64,000 bases of DNA from Bacteroidetes bacterium GWF2_35_48 (GTDB lineage: Bacteria > Bacteroidota > Bacteroidia > Bacteroidales > GWF2-35-48): contig MEOG01000103.1 in the NCBI GenBank assembly GCA_001769125.1, positions 73,701 through 137,700 of the forward strand, in the 5' to 3' direction. The notes below the pieces were generated by a model that made no database searches, was not told the origin of the DNA, and saw only the letters and a list, made by a program, of their open reading frames with translations. Both the position numbers and the translations under genes were made by a program. Positions 53,307 to 63,637 of the stretch are shown one piece after another (within the stretch, counting starts at the first letter, position 1; the number at the start of each line of letters is the position of its first letter).

Positions 53307-55298
53307 TTACAAGCCCTGTAACTTTTTCCAATAATATTCTTCTTTTTCTTTATTTCCCTGTTTTTTAAAAAACTTATACAGGCTCATACCGCGATCTTTT
53401 ACGGCAGGGTTTCGCGCAAAAGCTTTTTCCCAATACGTAACAGCCATTGCAGTATCTTTGTTTTTTAAATAATAGCTGCCAATGTTGATAAAAGGAAAGT
53501 CTTCCTTCGGAAATTTTTCAGCAAGGGTTTCATTGATTTTAATTGCTCCGGGTAAATCTCCTTTTGCAAAGAGGATGTTGGCAATATTTATTTGTGGAAG
53601 AACCTGTGAAGCGTCTATCCTGGATGCTTGGTCGTAATACTTAATGGCAAGATCATAATTCTTTATATACTCATAACACTGTGCGATATTAAAATTGATT
53701 TTAAAATGTTGTGGTTCGTACTCTAAAGCTTTCTTAAAATAAAAAATTGCTTCCTGTGGATTGTTGAAAAAACTCATATATACTCCTCCCAGATTGTTTA
53801 GTGCTTTGGGGTTTTGAGGATACAGGCTCAAACTTTTATTGGAATACTTTACAACATCCTGAATGTATTCTGCATATCTTTTGGCATCTTTGGTGCGAGC
53901 AAAATCACTATAAATACTGTCGAGAAGCGCATTTGCAAGAATATCATTTGCTTTTACGGAGTTTTCAAGATATTCTATATCACTGCGAAAAAGAGTAAGT
54001 TCGTCTTTCCAGTCAAAATTTCTGCTTATTGTTTTAATGCCGAAAGGGAATAGAATAATAATGCTGAGGATGATTATTTTTATAAATGAAGCATTGTGTA
54101 AAAAGCTTTTTGAAGGATCTGCTTTTGATAATTTAAAAACAAACCATGCCAATGCAATAGAAAAGCCTAAAGATGGCGCGTATAAAAATCGTTCTGCAAT
54201 TATTCCGTTAATGGGCAGCCATAAATTTGAAAACATAAACAAAGCAAGTAAATACGCGAAAATCCCAAGGCTCAGAATATGTTTTTCTTTAAATTTATTA
54301 CCTGCGTACAACAAAAGACACACATGCAGAATAAGAGAAATTATTACAAGCGGATTTGCCCATGTTATAGCATCAATCATATTATATCCGTAATAAAAAC
54401 CAAGAGGATGCGGAATAAAAATAAGTTTCAGATAAAACATGAGCGCATATAAACCGGTGGCATATTTTATCCATTTACTGTTAACAAAATGCAGCGGATT
54501 TTCAAATGAAAGAAGCTTTACATTTTCCTGTGGGAGTAATTTTTCGGGCACTATGGAAACTATTAGAAATAACACAAAAAGCGTTGCAAAAATGAAAAAT
54601 ATTTTTTTATTGTTAAAGAAAAACTGTTTAACCGAACTCGCTTCTCCTTTATAAAAAAAAAGAAATAATGGTATAATTCCAACAAAACTTACCGCACTTT
54701 GTTTTGACAGGAAAGATAGAATAAAAGAGAACGATGCTGCCAGAAAAAGGGATATTTTATTTTCTTCGAAAAATTTCATGAAAAGATACAGGGAAAACAA
54801 TCCAAATAAAAAATATAAAAGTTCTTCCCGGTTTTTAAGGCTGGCAACCACCTCTGTGTGTATTGGGTGGGCTAAAAACAAAAGGCAAATTAGTGCGTGA
54901 AACAGCCAGTGATACGCATAAAACAATTTTCGTAAAATTTTAAATAAAAGAATTACTGTCAGCGCATAAAGAATAATATTAATAAAATGGCTGGCAAAAG
55001 GATTAAGCCCGAAGAATTGGTACTCTATAGCAAAACTTGTTTTCGCAATAGGTCTGTATCCAAAGGTCAGGTCTTTTCCTGAAGCATATCTGCTGGTAAA
55101 AATTTCCGGAATACCTCTGAAGCCTTTTTGCACAACAGGGCTTGTTTTTCCGGTAATAAAATCATCATCAAAAGAATAACTGTTGAATAAAGTGTTGCCG
55201 TAAAGAATAAATGCGCAGACTAAAAAAAAGAGGTAAAGCTTTTTATTGTCGGGGTTAATATTAATATAATCAGACTTTTGCGTTTTCTTAATCATCAA
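53307..55298 (-). CDS. TMTC-like membrane glycosyltransferase with TPR tail
   Basis: This 663-residue protein has about ten membrane helices in the first ~430 residues. The loop F-D-D-D-F-I-T near 43 and A-H-P-I-H-T-E-V-V-A-S-L-K-N-R-E-E near 144 are of the type in TMTC and DUF1736 O-mannosyltransferases. Tetratricopeptide repeats follow (about 470-650, A-L-N-N-L-G-G-V-Y, I-N-F-N-I-A-Q-C-Y). It would glycosylate extracytoplasmic proteins from a lipid-linked sugar. The neighbours are unrelated, and it is not clearly in an operon. Confidence 0.75.
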   Translation of the reverse strand: MMIKKTQKSDYININPDNKKLYLFFLVCAFILYGNTLFNSYSFDDDFITGKTSPVVQKGFRGIPEIFTSRYASGKDLTFGYRPIAKTSFAIEYQFFGLNPFASHFINIILYALTVILLFKILRKLFYAYHWLFHALICLLFLAHPIHTEVVASLKNREELLYFLFGLFSLYLFMKFFEENKISLFLAASFSFILSFLSKQSAVSFVGIIPLFLFFYKGEASSVKQFFFNNKKIFFIFATLFVLFLIVSIVPEKLLPQENVKLLSFENPLHFVNSKWIKYATGLYALMFYLKLIFIPHPLGFYYGYNMIDAITWANPLVIISLILHVCLLLYAGNKFKEKHILSLGIFAYLLALFMFSNLWLPINGIIAERFLYAPSLGFSIALAWFVFKLSKADPSKSFLHNASFIKIIILSIIILFPFGIKTISRNFDWKDELTLFRSDIEYLENSVKANDILANALLDSIYSDFARTKDAKRYAEYIQDVVKYSNKSLSLYPQNPKALNNLGGVYMSFFNNPQEAIFYFKKALEYEPQHFKINFNIAQCYEYIKNYDLAIKYYDQASRIDASQVLPQINIANILFAKGDLPGAIKINETLAEKFPKEDFPFINIGSYYLKNKDTAMAVTYWEKAFARNPAVKDRGMSLYKFFKKQGNKEKEEYYWKKLQGL

Positions 55299-55433
55299 TT
55301 TAAGTTTGGGTCAAAATTAATAAATAATAACAAAATCACTTATTCTTGTTGCATCTTTCCTATTAATCTCTATTTTAGCAGACAACCTGAAACAAAATTT
55401 ATCGTCTTAATTGTAAAGTAAACTCAAAACCCT

Positions 55434-56063
55434 ATGCATAAAATAAAATTATCCGTTCTTCTAACCTTTGCAATGTATCTGATATTTGCAATTTCCGTGT
55501 TTGGACAAAACGAAGTTAAAACTTTCAGCTATATTTTTAACAAGGAAGATATTAAGCAACTATTTTCAAGTTCAGGCAAAAGCATTAAAATATACTTTAC
55601 CATTCAAGGACTCATTGGTAAAAAAGAAGCAAAAAATTTAAAATCACAGACCTCTTTTAATAAATTTAAAATAAAATCAGGAAAAGACGGATATTTTCAG
55701 GCTTCTGCAAAATTTACTGCAAATATAGATGCTTTCAGAAAGGAAATAGAAAAAAATAATGTAACATTTATTCTGGTAAATGGCATTAAAATTAAAGTTT
55801 CGAATCTGATTTCACAGGAAAAAGCGAATGAATTAGCAAAAAACATCATAGATGTTCCTCCCATTCAGTTTAAGGCAGAACACAATACTCCCGACAATCT
55901 CGGTCATTTTGAGTTTAATGTTTACTATTTCGAAACGAAGCTTTTCTATGCAATGCAAAAATATGAAGAAAATCTGCTATTAGGACATATTGATAAACTT
56001 CAGCAGGGTTTGAAAGACGCAAAAGAGAATAAAGAGGATTTCATCAAACAGCACTCAAATTAG
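55434..56063 (+). CDS. Exported protein of unknown function
   Basis: This 209-residue protein has a signal peptide (cleavage near S-V-F-G-Q, residue 25). A short mixed-fold body follows with Lys-rich helices and E-F-N-V-Y-Y-F-E-T-K-L. No family recognised. It is 13 to 50 nt before the adhesin gene, so it may be translated with it. Confidence 0.55.
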   Translation: MHKIKLSVLLTFAMYLIFAISVFGQNEVKTFSYIFNKEDIKQLFSSSGKSIKIYFTIQGLIGKKEAKNLKSQTSFNKFKIKSGKDGYFQASAKFTANIDAFRKEIEKNNVTFILVNGIKIKVSNLISQEKANELAKNIIDVPPIQFKAEHNTPDNLGHFEFNVYYFETKLFYAMQKYEENLLLGHIDKLQQGLKDAKENKEDFIKQHSN

Positions 56064-56112
56064 ATTTTTTCATTTTATGATACATACATCCGGCAATAAA
56101 AACACAAACATC

Positions 56113-59100
56113 ATGAAAAATTATATATTTTTAATTATTTTATTTACTGGTTTTATAATATTTCAAACAAGCCGTACTTATGGTCAGGGAGATGCTTTAT
56201 GTGCAGGAGCAAGCCCGTTTTGTACAGGTACTACTTATAATTTTCCATTAAATACAGGTACATCTTCTCAGTCCGGTCCTGATTATGGTTGCCTTGGATC
56301 ACAGCCGAACCCAGTATGGTATTATTTGCAGATTGATCAGTCCGGCGATATTACAGTTTTTATGCAATCTACGCCGGGGGTGTATGATGTTGATTTTATT
56401 TGCTGGGGTCCTTTTACTTCTGCAACCAGTGCTTGCACAGCTGGACTTACTTCAGGCAATACTATTGATTGCAGTTATTCAACCTCCGATCAGGAAGAAT
56501 GTAATATTTCAAATGCTCTTTCTGGAGAGTATTATATGTTGCTTATTACAAATTATTCAAACCAGCCTACAAACGTTGCATTTTCACAAACCAATGCCGG
56601 TCAGTCGGGTGCAGGAACTACAGACTGTTCTGTGATGACCCCCTGCAATATCAACGCGGCAACAGCTACTCCCGGAGCATGTGCTCCAACAACAAACCAG
56701 TATTCCGTAACAGGTACCATTACTTTTGTGAATCCTCCGGCTTCCGGTACACTGATTGTTACTGACGGAACAGGTATCTCTCAAACATTGAGTGCTCCGT
56801 TTACCAGTCCGATGAGTTATACTCTTTCAGGATTAACCTCTGACGGGGCAGCACACACAGTTCATATAGCCTTCTCTGCAGATCCGTTTTGCACCTATGA
56901 TATGACATATACTGCTCCAGCACCCTGCAATGCCTGTGTTGCTGATGCAGGTCCGCCACAAACAGTATGTGGTCTTAGCACAACTATGGCCGCAGTGACT
57001 CAAACCGGCGACTATAATTATTCGTGGTCTTATACCGGAGGTGTTCCCGGAGTTTCTGCCGCTAATCCAAGTTCGCCAACCACCATCGTTTCTGTTGCTA
57101 CGGCTGGAACTTATTATTTTACATGGACTGTTACCAATGCAAACGGTGTAACTTGTACGGACGATGTAAGTATAAAATTCAGCGAAATACCGACGTCCAC
57201 ATTCAATTTCACTCCTATTAATTGTTTTGACAACAATTCAACTACGCTCACATTTACTGGTTCTGCGGGTGCAACATCCGTTTATAACTGGGATTTTGGA
57301 GGAGGCACTGCTGTTCCGGGAGGGACGACTGTAGGTCCTCATACCGTAACATGGACGAACGCGGGCAACCATGTCATAAACCTTACTGTTGTAGATGGCT
57401 CGTGCTTTTCTCTTCCTACAACCCACACACTTAATACACCCCCTGAACTTATTACTGATGTTTCAACCGTTCCCGCATCATGCTCCGGGAATAACGGAAC
57501 TGTTATTGTAAATGTCAGTGGGGGCGTTTCAGGATACACGTACAATTATTCAAATTGTAATTGCCCTACATCGCCTACTACTGCCGGAAGTTATACGGTT
57601 ACAATTACAGACGCAAATGGTTGTACTGATGTAGATGCTTTCGTTATTACACAGCCTGATCCCCTTACTGTAACTCAGGTGCATACAAATCTTCAATGTT
57701 ATAATGATGGTAGCGGAACAGCAGGAGTTTCTGTTGTAGGGGGAACTGCTCCTTATACCTATAGTTGGTCGAATAATCCCGGATTAGACGCTTCAAATCA
57801 AACAGGCTTACAAGCCGGAAATTACACGGTATCTATAACGGATGCAAACACATGTCTTGTAACAACAACTATCGGTATAACGCAACCACCCCAGTTAACT
57901 GCCAGCATATTGAACACTACTGATGCAAATTGTTTTGGAGAAAGTAACGGAACAGCTACTGCAACCGGCTCTGGTGGTACTTCTCCTATAATCTATAACT
58001 GGGGTACTACTACAAGCCCCTTAATAACAACTCTTAATGCAGGTTCTCATATTGTAACTGTAACAGATGTTAATGGGTGCACTGCAACAGCAACAGCCGT
58101 AATTAATGAGCCGACACAATTAACAGCAACAATTACAGCATTTACAAATGTTTCCTGTTTTGGTGGTTCCAACGGAACAGCAACCGTAACTGCGGGTGGA
58201 GGATCTCCATCTTATCAATACAACTGGACAGGAGGAAATGTTTCTCAGAATATTACCGGACTTGCCGCAACAACATATACAGCGTCTATTACAGATGCGC
58301 ATTCTTGTGTTACAACAACAACCGTTACTATAACGCAACCAGATGCGCTTGGTGCATTAGTAATTAACTCTACTGATGCAACTTGTTTTGACCTTTGTGA
58401 TGGAACTGCAGAGGTTTCGGCTGTTGGGGGAACATCCCCATACTCGTGGAACTGGAGCGGTTCAATAGGTACATCAAATATTGTATCAGGTTTATGCTTC
58501 GGTACACATAATGTAACTCTCACAGATGCGAATAACTGTACCTCTAGTACAACCGTTCAAATTTATCAACCTCCACAGGTTACAGCAACAATTTCTTCCA
58601 CAACAATGGTTTCTTGTTTTAATGGAAATGATGGCAGTGCTACCGTTACACCAGACGGAGGAGTTTCAGGATACACATATACATGGAGCACGAATCCTCA
58701 GCAGACAAATGCTACGGCAACCGGATTATCTGCCGGAAATTATATTGTTACTGTAACAGATTCTCAAAATTGTTCTAACACAACTAATGTTACTATAACA
58801 CAACCCGACCAACTTGTGGGGACAATAACAATAACTTCTGATTTTAACGGGTATGAAATTAGTTGTTTTGGAGAAGATGATGGAATTCTTGACCTTTTAG
58901 TTTCAGGGGGAACAATTCCGTACAATTATAACTGGAGCAATACCCAAACAAATCAAGATCTTGTTAATATTACTGCCGGAACTTTTTCGGTAGTTATTAC
59001 CGATGCAAATGGTTGTTTGGCAAATACATCAGCAACCTTAACAGAACCACCTCAATTGATAGTTTTAATTAATGACATTTCAAATTATAACGGATTTGGG

Positions 59101-60771
59101 ATTACCTGCGCCGGTGTTGATAACGGTTTTATTAATATTTCGGTTAGCGGGGGTAATAATCCTCTTTCTTATTTGTGGAGCAATTCTGATACTTCGCAAA
59201 ATCTTACAAATATAGAAGCTGGTTCTTATTCTTTGACGGTAAGCTCTGCAAACGGTTGTACCTCTTCGGTTGATACAATACTGACAGCACCTCCTGCTTT
59301 AACCTCCTCTGTTAGCGGTACAAATGTCCTTTGCAACGGCAATGCAACAGGAGCAGCCAGTCTTTCTGTTTCTGGCGGTGTTGAACCTTATATGTTTTTA
59401 TGGAGTAATGCAGCCACAACACAAAACATTAATAATATTACTGCCGGATTATATTACGTAAGCATTACGGATGCTAATAACTGTACAAAAACAGATAGTA
59501 TTGTGATTTCGCAACCAACTTCGATTCAATTAAGCACAACACCCAATCAGCTTACCTGCAGCGGAGTTCAAACAACCATATCAGCCATTGCAAGTGGTGG
59601 AGCGGGAAATTTTATTTTTGTATGGAATACAGGACAAAGCACTTCTTCAATTATTGTTTCTCCCACGCTGAATACAACGTATCATGTTTATGCGATTGAT
59701 GCGAATGGCTGCTACAGCGATACCGGACATATTATCATCAATGTAATGCCTCCGCTCAGCCTTACTCTTTATGCGGAAGACGATTCAATCTGCGAAGGCT
59801 CTCATGCGAATATTAATGCATTGATATCCGGCGGAACTGGTGGTCCTTATTCTCTTTATGACCAAAACAATACTTTTATTAATAATCTTCCGCATCAGGT
59901 TTTTCCAAATCAAACAACTCAATATGTTTTTACAGCACGAGACATTTGCGGTACAACGGCAAAAGACACCATTATGATTTACGTACTTCCAAAACCCGAA
60001 GTTATTTTCACTGCCGATATTCGTAAAGGTTGCAAGCCCCTTACTGTTTCTTTTGTAGAGCAAATCAATGCGCCTGGAGCAAGCTATCAATGGAATTTTG
60101 AAGACAACAACTCAACCTCTCAGGCTCATTATCCGGTTCACACATTCAATTCAGACGGTGTTCACAGTATAACTTTAGATGTTACTTCTGCAGATGGTTG
60201 TACAAATACAAAAACAATTGCAGACATGATTTTTGTATATCCCCTACCAGACCCGCGTTTTACAATGGATCCCGAATATATTAGTATTCTCAAACCTGTT
60301 GTTACATTTACAAACTTTTCTTTTGGTGCTTCAAGCTATTTATGGTCATTTGGAGACACAGATTCTTCTGATGCGGTAAATCCTGTTCATTATTACAAAA
60401 AACTTGGCACTTATAATGTGGATCTTATTGCAATAACAAACCGCGGTTGTAAGGATACTGTTTCTGCAAGAATAATTGTACACGACGAATATTCATTCTA
60501 CGCACCATCTGCTTTTTCTCCCGATCATAATACCCTAAACGATGTATTTACGGTTGTTGGAAGAGGAATAAATCCATCTAAATTCAATATGACTGTCTAC
60601 GATCGTTGGGGACAGCTAATATATGAAACCACTGATTTATTAAAAGGATGGGATGGAAATCATCTTTATGGTGGTGCTTGCCCGAATGGAATCTATACCT
60701 GGATGGTTGTTTATACGGATCTTTCAAATGTTGTTCACCACAAATCAGGACCTATTACATTGATACGATAA
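56113..60771 (+). CDS. SprB-repeat/PKD adhesin with T9SS C-terminal domain
   Basis: The ATG at 56113 (1552 residues) gives a typical signal peptide; the ATG 12 codons earlier gives a hydrophilic leader. After an N-terminal domain come nine SprB-type repeats (about 450-1135), each beginning near C-F/N-G and ending G-N/S-Y-T-V-T-V-T-D-A-N-x-C. At least two PKD domains follow (about 1299 and 1375; W-S-F-G-D and Y-Q-W-N-F-E-D). The gliding-motility C-terminal domain (from about 1460; A-F-S-P-D-H-N, W-D-G, G-I-Y-T-W) targets the protein for T9SS export, presumably through the SprA encoded here. It is a cell-surface adhesin, probably in gliding or attachment. Confidence 0.9.
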   Translation: MKNYIFLIILFTGFIIFQTSRTYGQGDALCAGASPFCTGTTYNFPLNTGTSSQSGPDYGCLGSQPNPVWYYLQIDQSGDITVFMQSTPGVYDVDFICWGPFTSATSACTAGLTSGNTIDCSYSTSDQEECNISNALSGEYYMLLITNYSNQPTNVAFSQTNAGQSGAGTTDCSVMTPCNINAATATPGACAPTTNQYSVTGTITFVNPPASGTLIVTDGTGISQTLSAPFTSPMSYTLSGLTSDGAAHTVHIAFSADPFCTYDMTYTAPAPCNACVADAGPPQTVCGLSTTMAAVTQTGDYNYSWSYTGGVPGVSAANPSSPTTIVSVATAGTYYFTWTVTNANGVTCTDDVSIKFSEIPTSTFNFTPINCFDNNSTTLTFTGSAGATSVYNWDFGGGTAVPGGTTVGPHTVTWTNAGNHVINLTVVDGSCFSLPTTHTLNTPPELITDVSTVPASCSGNNGTVIVNVSGGVSGYTYNYSNCNCPTSPTTAGSYTVTITDANGCTDVDAFVITQPDPLTVTQVHTNLQCYNDGSGTAGVSVVGGTAPYTYSWSNNPGLDASNQTGLQAGNYTVSITDANTCLVTTTIGITQPPQLTASILNTTDANCFGESNGTATATGSGGTSPIIYNWGTTTSPLITTLNAGSHIVTVTDVNGCTATATAVINEPTQLTATITAFTNVSCFGGSNGTATVTAGGGSPSYQYNWTGGNVSQNITGLAATTYTASITDAHSCVTTTTVTITQPDALGALVINSTDATCFDLCDGTAEVSAVGGTSPYSWNWSGSIGTSNIVSGLCFGTHNVTLTDANNCTSSTTVQIYQPPQVTATISSTTMVSCFNGNDGSATVTPDGGVSGYTYTWSTNPQQTNATATGLSAGNYIVTVTDSQNCSNTTNVTITQPDQLVGTITITSDFNGYEISCFGEDDGILDLLVSGGTIPYNYNWSNTQTNQDLVNITAGTFSVVITDANGCLANTSATLTEPPQLIVLINDISNYNGFGITCAGVDNGFINISVSGGNNPLSYLWSNSDTSQNLTNIEAGSYSLTVSSANGCTSSVDTILTAPPALTSSVSGTNVLCNGNATGAASLSVSGGVEPYMFLWSNAATTQNINNITAGLYYVSITDANNCTKTDSIVISQPTSIQLSTTPNQLTCSGVQTTISAIASGGAGNFIFVWNTGQSTSSIIVSPTLNTTYHVYAIDANGCYSDTGHIIINVMPPLSLTLYAEDDSICEGSHANINALISGGTGGPYSLYDQNNTFINNLPHQVFPNQTTQYVFTARDICGTTAKDTIMIYVLPKPEVIFTADIRKGCKPLTVSFVEQINAPGASYQWNFEDNNSTSQAHYPVHTFNSDGVHSITLDVTSADGCTNTKTIADMIFVYPLPDPRFTMDPEYISILKPVVTFTNFSFGASSYLWSFGDTDSSDAVNPVHYYKKLGTYNVDLIAITNRGCKDTVSARIIVHDEYSFYAPSAFSPDHNTLNDVFTVVGRGINPSKFNMTVYDRWGQLIYETTDLLKGWDGNHLYGGACPNGIYTWMVVYTDLSNVVHHKSGPITLIR

Positions 60772-60944
60772 GCTTGTTTTTATTAATATCCGAATTTTTG
60801 TGTTCTGTTGGTGCAGGCACTATAATTCTGTATGCAAAAATAAAATAAACCCGGGTATTGCATCTTTATTAAAAAATTGGTGTGGAAAACTTAGTTAATA
60901 TTGTAAAATTTTTCTTGACTTTTTTTAACAACCCTAATCGCTTC

Positions 60945-62432
60945 CTACATCATCCTCCGCAATGCTTTCCTGTCCACTTTGCCATTTGAGTTCAGAGGGA
61001 AAGAAGCAAGGTTTGTGATTACTTTCGGAATCATGTAATCGGGCAGTTTTGCTTGCAATGCAATAGATAATTCCTCTGTATTTCCCAAATAATTTTCGAG
61101 AAACAAATGCAGAAACATTGATCCTTTTTCATTTTTCCGGTCGAGCACAACAACTCCTTGATGATTGCAACATTCCCTTACGTGGTGCTCTACTTCGCAC
61201 AGCTCAATCCGATATCCATCAATTTTTACCTGATGATCTGTACGCCCGCAATAAAAAAAATCGCCTTCCGAATCGATAAAACAAATATCCCCGGTTTTGT
61301 AATATCTTTCATTGTTTTCAAAAAAGAAAACCTCTTTGTTTTTTTCTTCATTTTTTAAATACCCTGCTGTTATCTGTGGTCCGCTCAAACACAATTCACC
61401 TTTTTCGTTCGGCTTTGCAATTGTTCCATCTTCTTTTTTTATCAGTAACTTTGTTCCCTGCATCGCTTTTCCAATACTGATAATTCCATTATAAATTTTT
61501 GTGGCAGTTATACCTGGAGTACATTCATAAGCCATGCAGACAACAGTACCTTCGGTAGGTCCATAAATATTAATAATATGCGCATTAGGTACGCATACAG
61601 CCCACTCTTTAATAATGTCTTCATATAAGGCTTCTCCGCAAAAAAAGGAATAACGGAGCATCTCAAACTTCAGGTCTTCAAAATACGGACGTAAGTAGGA
61701 AAGCATAGATGGAACCATCATTGCAAAAGTTATTTCCTCATCTTCAAGAACAGAATAAACCTGCATGTATTTCATCCCATTATCAGAAACAGTGTGTACA
61801 GAGGCTCCAACAAAAAGAGGGATAAGATAACTGATTACTGAAAGATCAAACGTGAGGTCGAACATTTGCAGAAAGCGATCGCTCGAATCAATATTAATAT
61901 TTAAAGCATAAAATGCATTGATAAAAGCGAACAAATTCTTGTGCGTGATTGGAACTCCCTTTGGAATTCCCGTGCTACCCGATGTAAAAAGAATATACGC
62001 ATTTTTATTCAAAGATGTCTCAAATACTCTCAACTCAGAAGATGATAATGAAAATTGTGAAGCATTTTTAAAAATAATTTTATCCTTTAAAGAGGTCTGA
62101 ATTATTTCCATTTCTGCATCTAAATGACTATAAAAAATCACATCAATTTCTGCCTGATCTATGATGTTCAGATTTCGTTCGGCAGGATTAGCTGGATTCA
62201 GGGGCACATAACAAAAATCCGAACACAAAGAAGCAATCATCAGGCAATAGGTCGTAATATCATTATTGAGATAGATTCCTATTGTTTTATTTTGTGTTTT
62301 TAAAGACAGGATATAATACTGCATTGAAGCCGCAAGCTGCCTGACTTCAGCGTATGAATAATGTCTTTCCTGAATTACAAAAGCGTCTTTTTTTTCAAAA
62401 ATCGAAAAATTATTTAGTAGCTTATTCCACAT
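60945..62432 (-). CDS. Stand-alone adenylation (AMP-binding) enzyme
   Basis: This 495-residue enzyme has the A-domain motifs: I-L-F-T-S-G-S-T-G-I-P-K-G (A3), I-N-I-Y-G-P-T-E-G-T (A5), Y-K-T-G-D (A7), G-R-T-D-H-Q-V-K-I-D-G-Y-R-I-E (A8) and N-S-N-G-K-V-D-R-K-A-L (A10). It activates an amino or other carboxylic acid as AMP and would load it on a carrier protein. None is seen in the window. It starts 32 nt after the LuxE-like gene, probably in an operon. Substrate not predictable by eye. Confidence 0.85.
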   Translation of the reverse strand: MWNKLLNNFSIFEKKDAFVIQERHYSYAEVRQLAASMQYYILSLKTQNKTIGIYLNNDITTYCLMIASLCSDFCYVPLNPANPAERNLNIIDQAEIDVIFYSHLDAEMEIIQTSLKDKIIFKNASQFSLSSSELRVFETSLNKNAYILFTSGSTGIPKGVPITHKNLFAFINAFYALNINIDSSDRFLQMFDLTFDLSVISYLIPLFVGASVHTVSDNGMKYMQVYSVLEDEEITFAMMVPSMLSYLRPYFEDLKFEMLRYSFFCGEALYEDIIKEWAVCVPNAHIINIYGPTEGTVVCMAYECTPGITATKIYNGIISIGKAMQGTKLLIKKEDGTIAKPNEKGELCLSGPQITAGYLKNEEKNKEVFFFENNERYYKTGDICFIDSEGDFFYCGRTDHQVKIDGYRIELCEVEHHVRECCNHQGVVVLDRKNEKGSMFLHLFLENYLGNTEELSIALQAKLPDYMIPKVITNLASFPLNSNGKVDRKALRRMM

Positions 62433-62464
62433 AAAAAAAGAGATTTTGTTTTTTCAAAAATAAT

Positions 62465-63451
62465 TTATGATACCATAAGGCTGCATCCCCTAATATCACT
62501 GTTATCAAATCTTCCGGAAACTTCAAATGTTCCATCTCTGTTGATACGCCCCAGATCTTTTGTTTCGATGAAAGAGCAAGAGTGAATATTTGCAAGATCA
62601 ATGATATTTATGCCTCCGGTTTTTCCTTTACCAATTAAAGTTAACGGATCATTCAGATCGCGAATGAAAACCTTCATCCATGGCGGAGTTTGATACGTTC
62701 CGTCTGCAGAAGAATATGCCTGTGAAAGCAATTCGGTCATTCCATATTCTGAGTGAACGGCAGCTATCCCCAGATTTTGCTTTAAAAAATCATACATTTC
62801 GTGCCGTGTGATTTCTTTTTTCCGCCCTTTCATACCTCCGGTTTCCATAACAAGCGTGTGCTGAAGTTTCATGGGATATTTTTCTGCAAAATCCAACAAA
62901 GCATAGCTTACACCTAATAAAATGGCTTTTTGATTTTTTTCTTCACTTTTTAAAATGGAAGCATACAGTTCATCTGTATTTGAAAGGAAAAAGCCACTTT
63001 CTTTATGACCGCTAAGTTCTATCAGTTTTTTGGTCATGTATACCAGAGAAGAGCCCTCTCGTTCAAGATACGAGGGAAGCAGGCAATAAAAAAAATAATC
63101 AGAAGGTTTCCCGTAAAAAATATTGAAGCACTGTAGAAAACTCTGTTCATAAATACGGATATCTGAAATATAGTGACTGCTTGTCTTCTGTCCGGTTGTT
63201 CCACTGCTTGAGAAAAAACGCTCCGGCACAAACTCTCCAGAAAAAACCTGATGTGTTTTGAAAAATTCAACAGGAAGAAATGGAATATCTTTAACATTAT
63301 TAATTGAAGCAATTTCCATTTTCAGTTCTTTTATATACAAATTATATAAAGAATTCTTTTCAGACTGAAAGCGAAAAATCTTTAATGCTAATTTCTGAAA
63401 TTCATCAGAATTGCTAATTTGAAATATTTTATTTGCGATACCTTCCATCAA
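62465..63451 (-). CDS. LuxE-like acyl-protein synthetase
   Basis: This 328-residue protein carries F-L-P-V-E-F-F-K-T-H (about 55-65), F-F-S-S-S-G-T-T-G-Q-K-T-S (about 79-91) and V-H-S-E-Y-G-M-T-E-L, characteristic of the LuxE/acyl-protein synthetase family, a divergent AMP-forming ligase. LuxE makes acyl-AMP from fatty acids in bioluminescence; relatives serve other lipid or natural-product pathways. It leads the LuxE-adenylation pair. No LuxC reductase is in the window. Confidence 0.82.
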   Translation of the reverse strand: MMEGIANKIFQISNSDEFQKLALKIFRFQSEKNSLYNLYIKELKMEIASINNVKDIPFLPVEFFKTHQVFSGEFVPERFFSSSGTTGQKTSSHYISDIRIYEQSFLQCFNIFYGKPSDYFFYCLLPSYLEREGSSLVYMTKKLIELSGHKESGFFLSNTDELYASILKSEEKNQKAILLGVSYALLDFAEKYPMKLQHTLVMETGGMKGRKKEITRHEMYDFLKQNLGIAAVHSEYGMTELLSQAYSSADGTYQTPPWMKVFIRDLNDPLTLIGKGKTGGINIIDLANIHSCSFIETKDLGRINRDGTFEVSGRFDNSDIRGCSLMVS

Positions 63452-63480
63452 TATTTTTAAATAGCAATTTTTTTACTAAC

Positions 63481-63501
63481 CCAAGTTTAGCACAAGCTTG
63501 G
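63481..63501. repeat. Short hairpin in the right-hand gap
   Basis: CCAAG-TTTAGCACAAG-CTTGG: CCAAG and CTTGG pair across a short interval, 30 nt upstream of the LuxE-like start. Possibly a fragment of a palindromic repeat. Confidence 0.35.
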
Positions 63502-63540
63502 TTTTTGAGAAACATTTATTATAGTGCTTTTCAACATATT

Positions 63541-63600
63541 CGTTTCAAATCTATTTTCGTTTCAAATCTATTTTCTTTTCAAATCTATTTTCTTTTCAAT
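63541..63600. repeat. 17-bp tandem repeat, 3.5 copies
   Basis: CGTTTCAAATCTATTTT (63541), the same unit (63558), CTTTTCAAATCTATTTT (63575), then a partial copy. No function is evident. It lies in the 63452-64000 gap, where no gene is supported. Confidence 0.8.
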
Positions 63601-63637
63601 AATAAATGAAATAGATTTCTAATAGGCAAAAATTATA

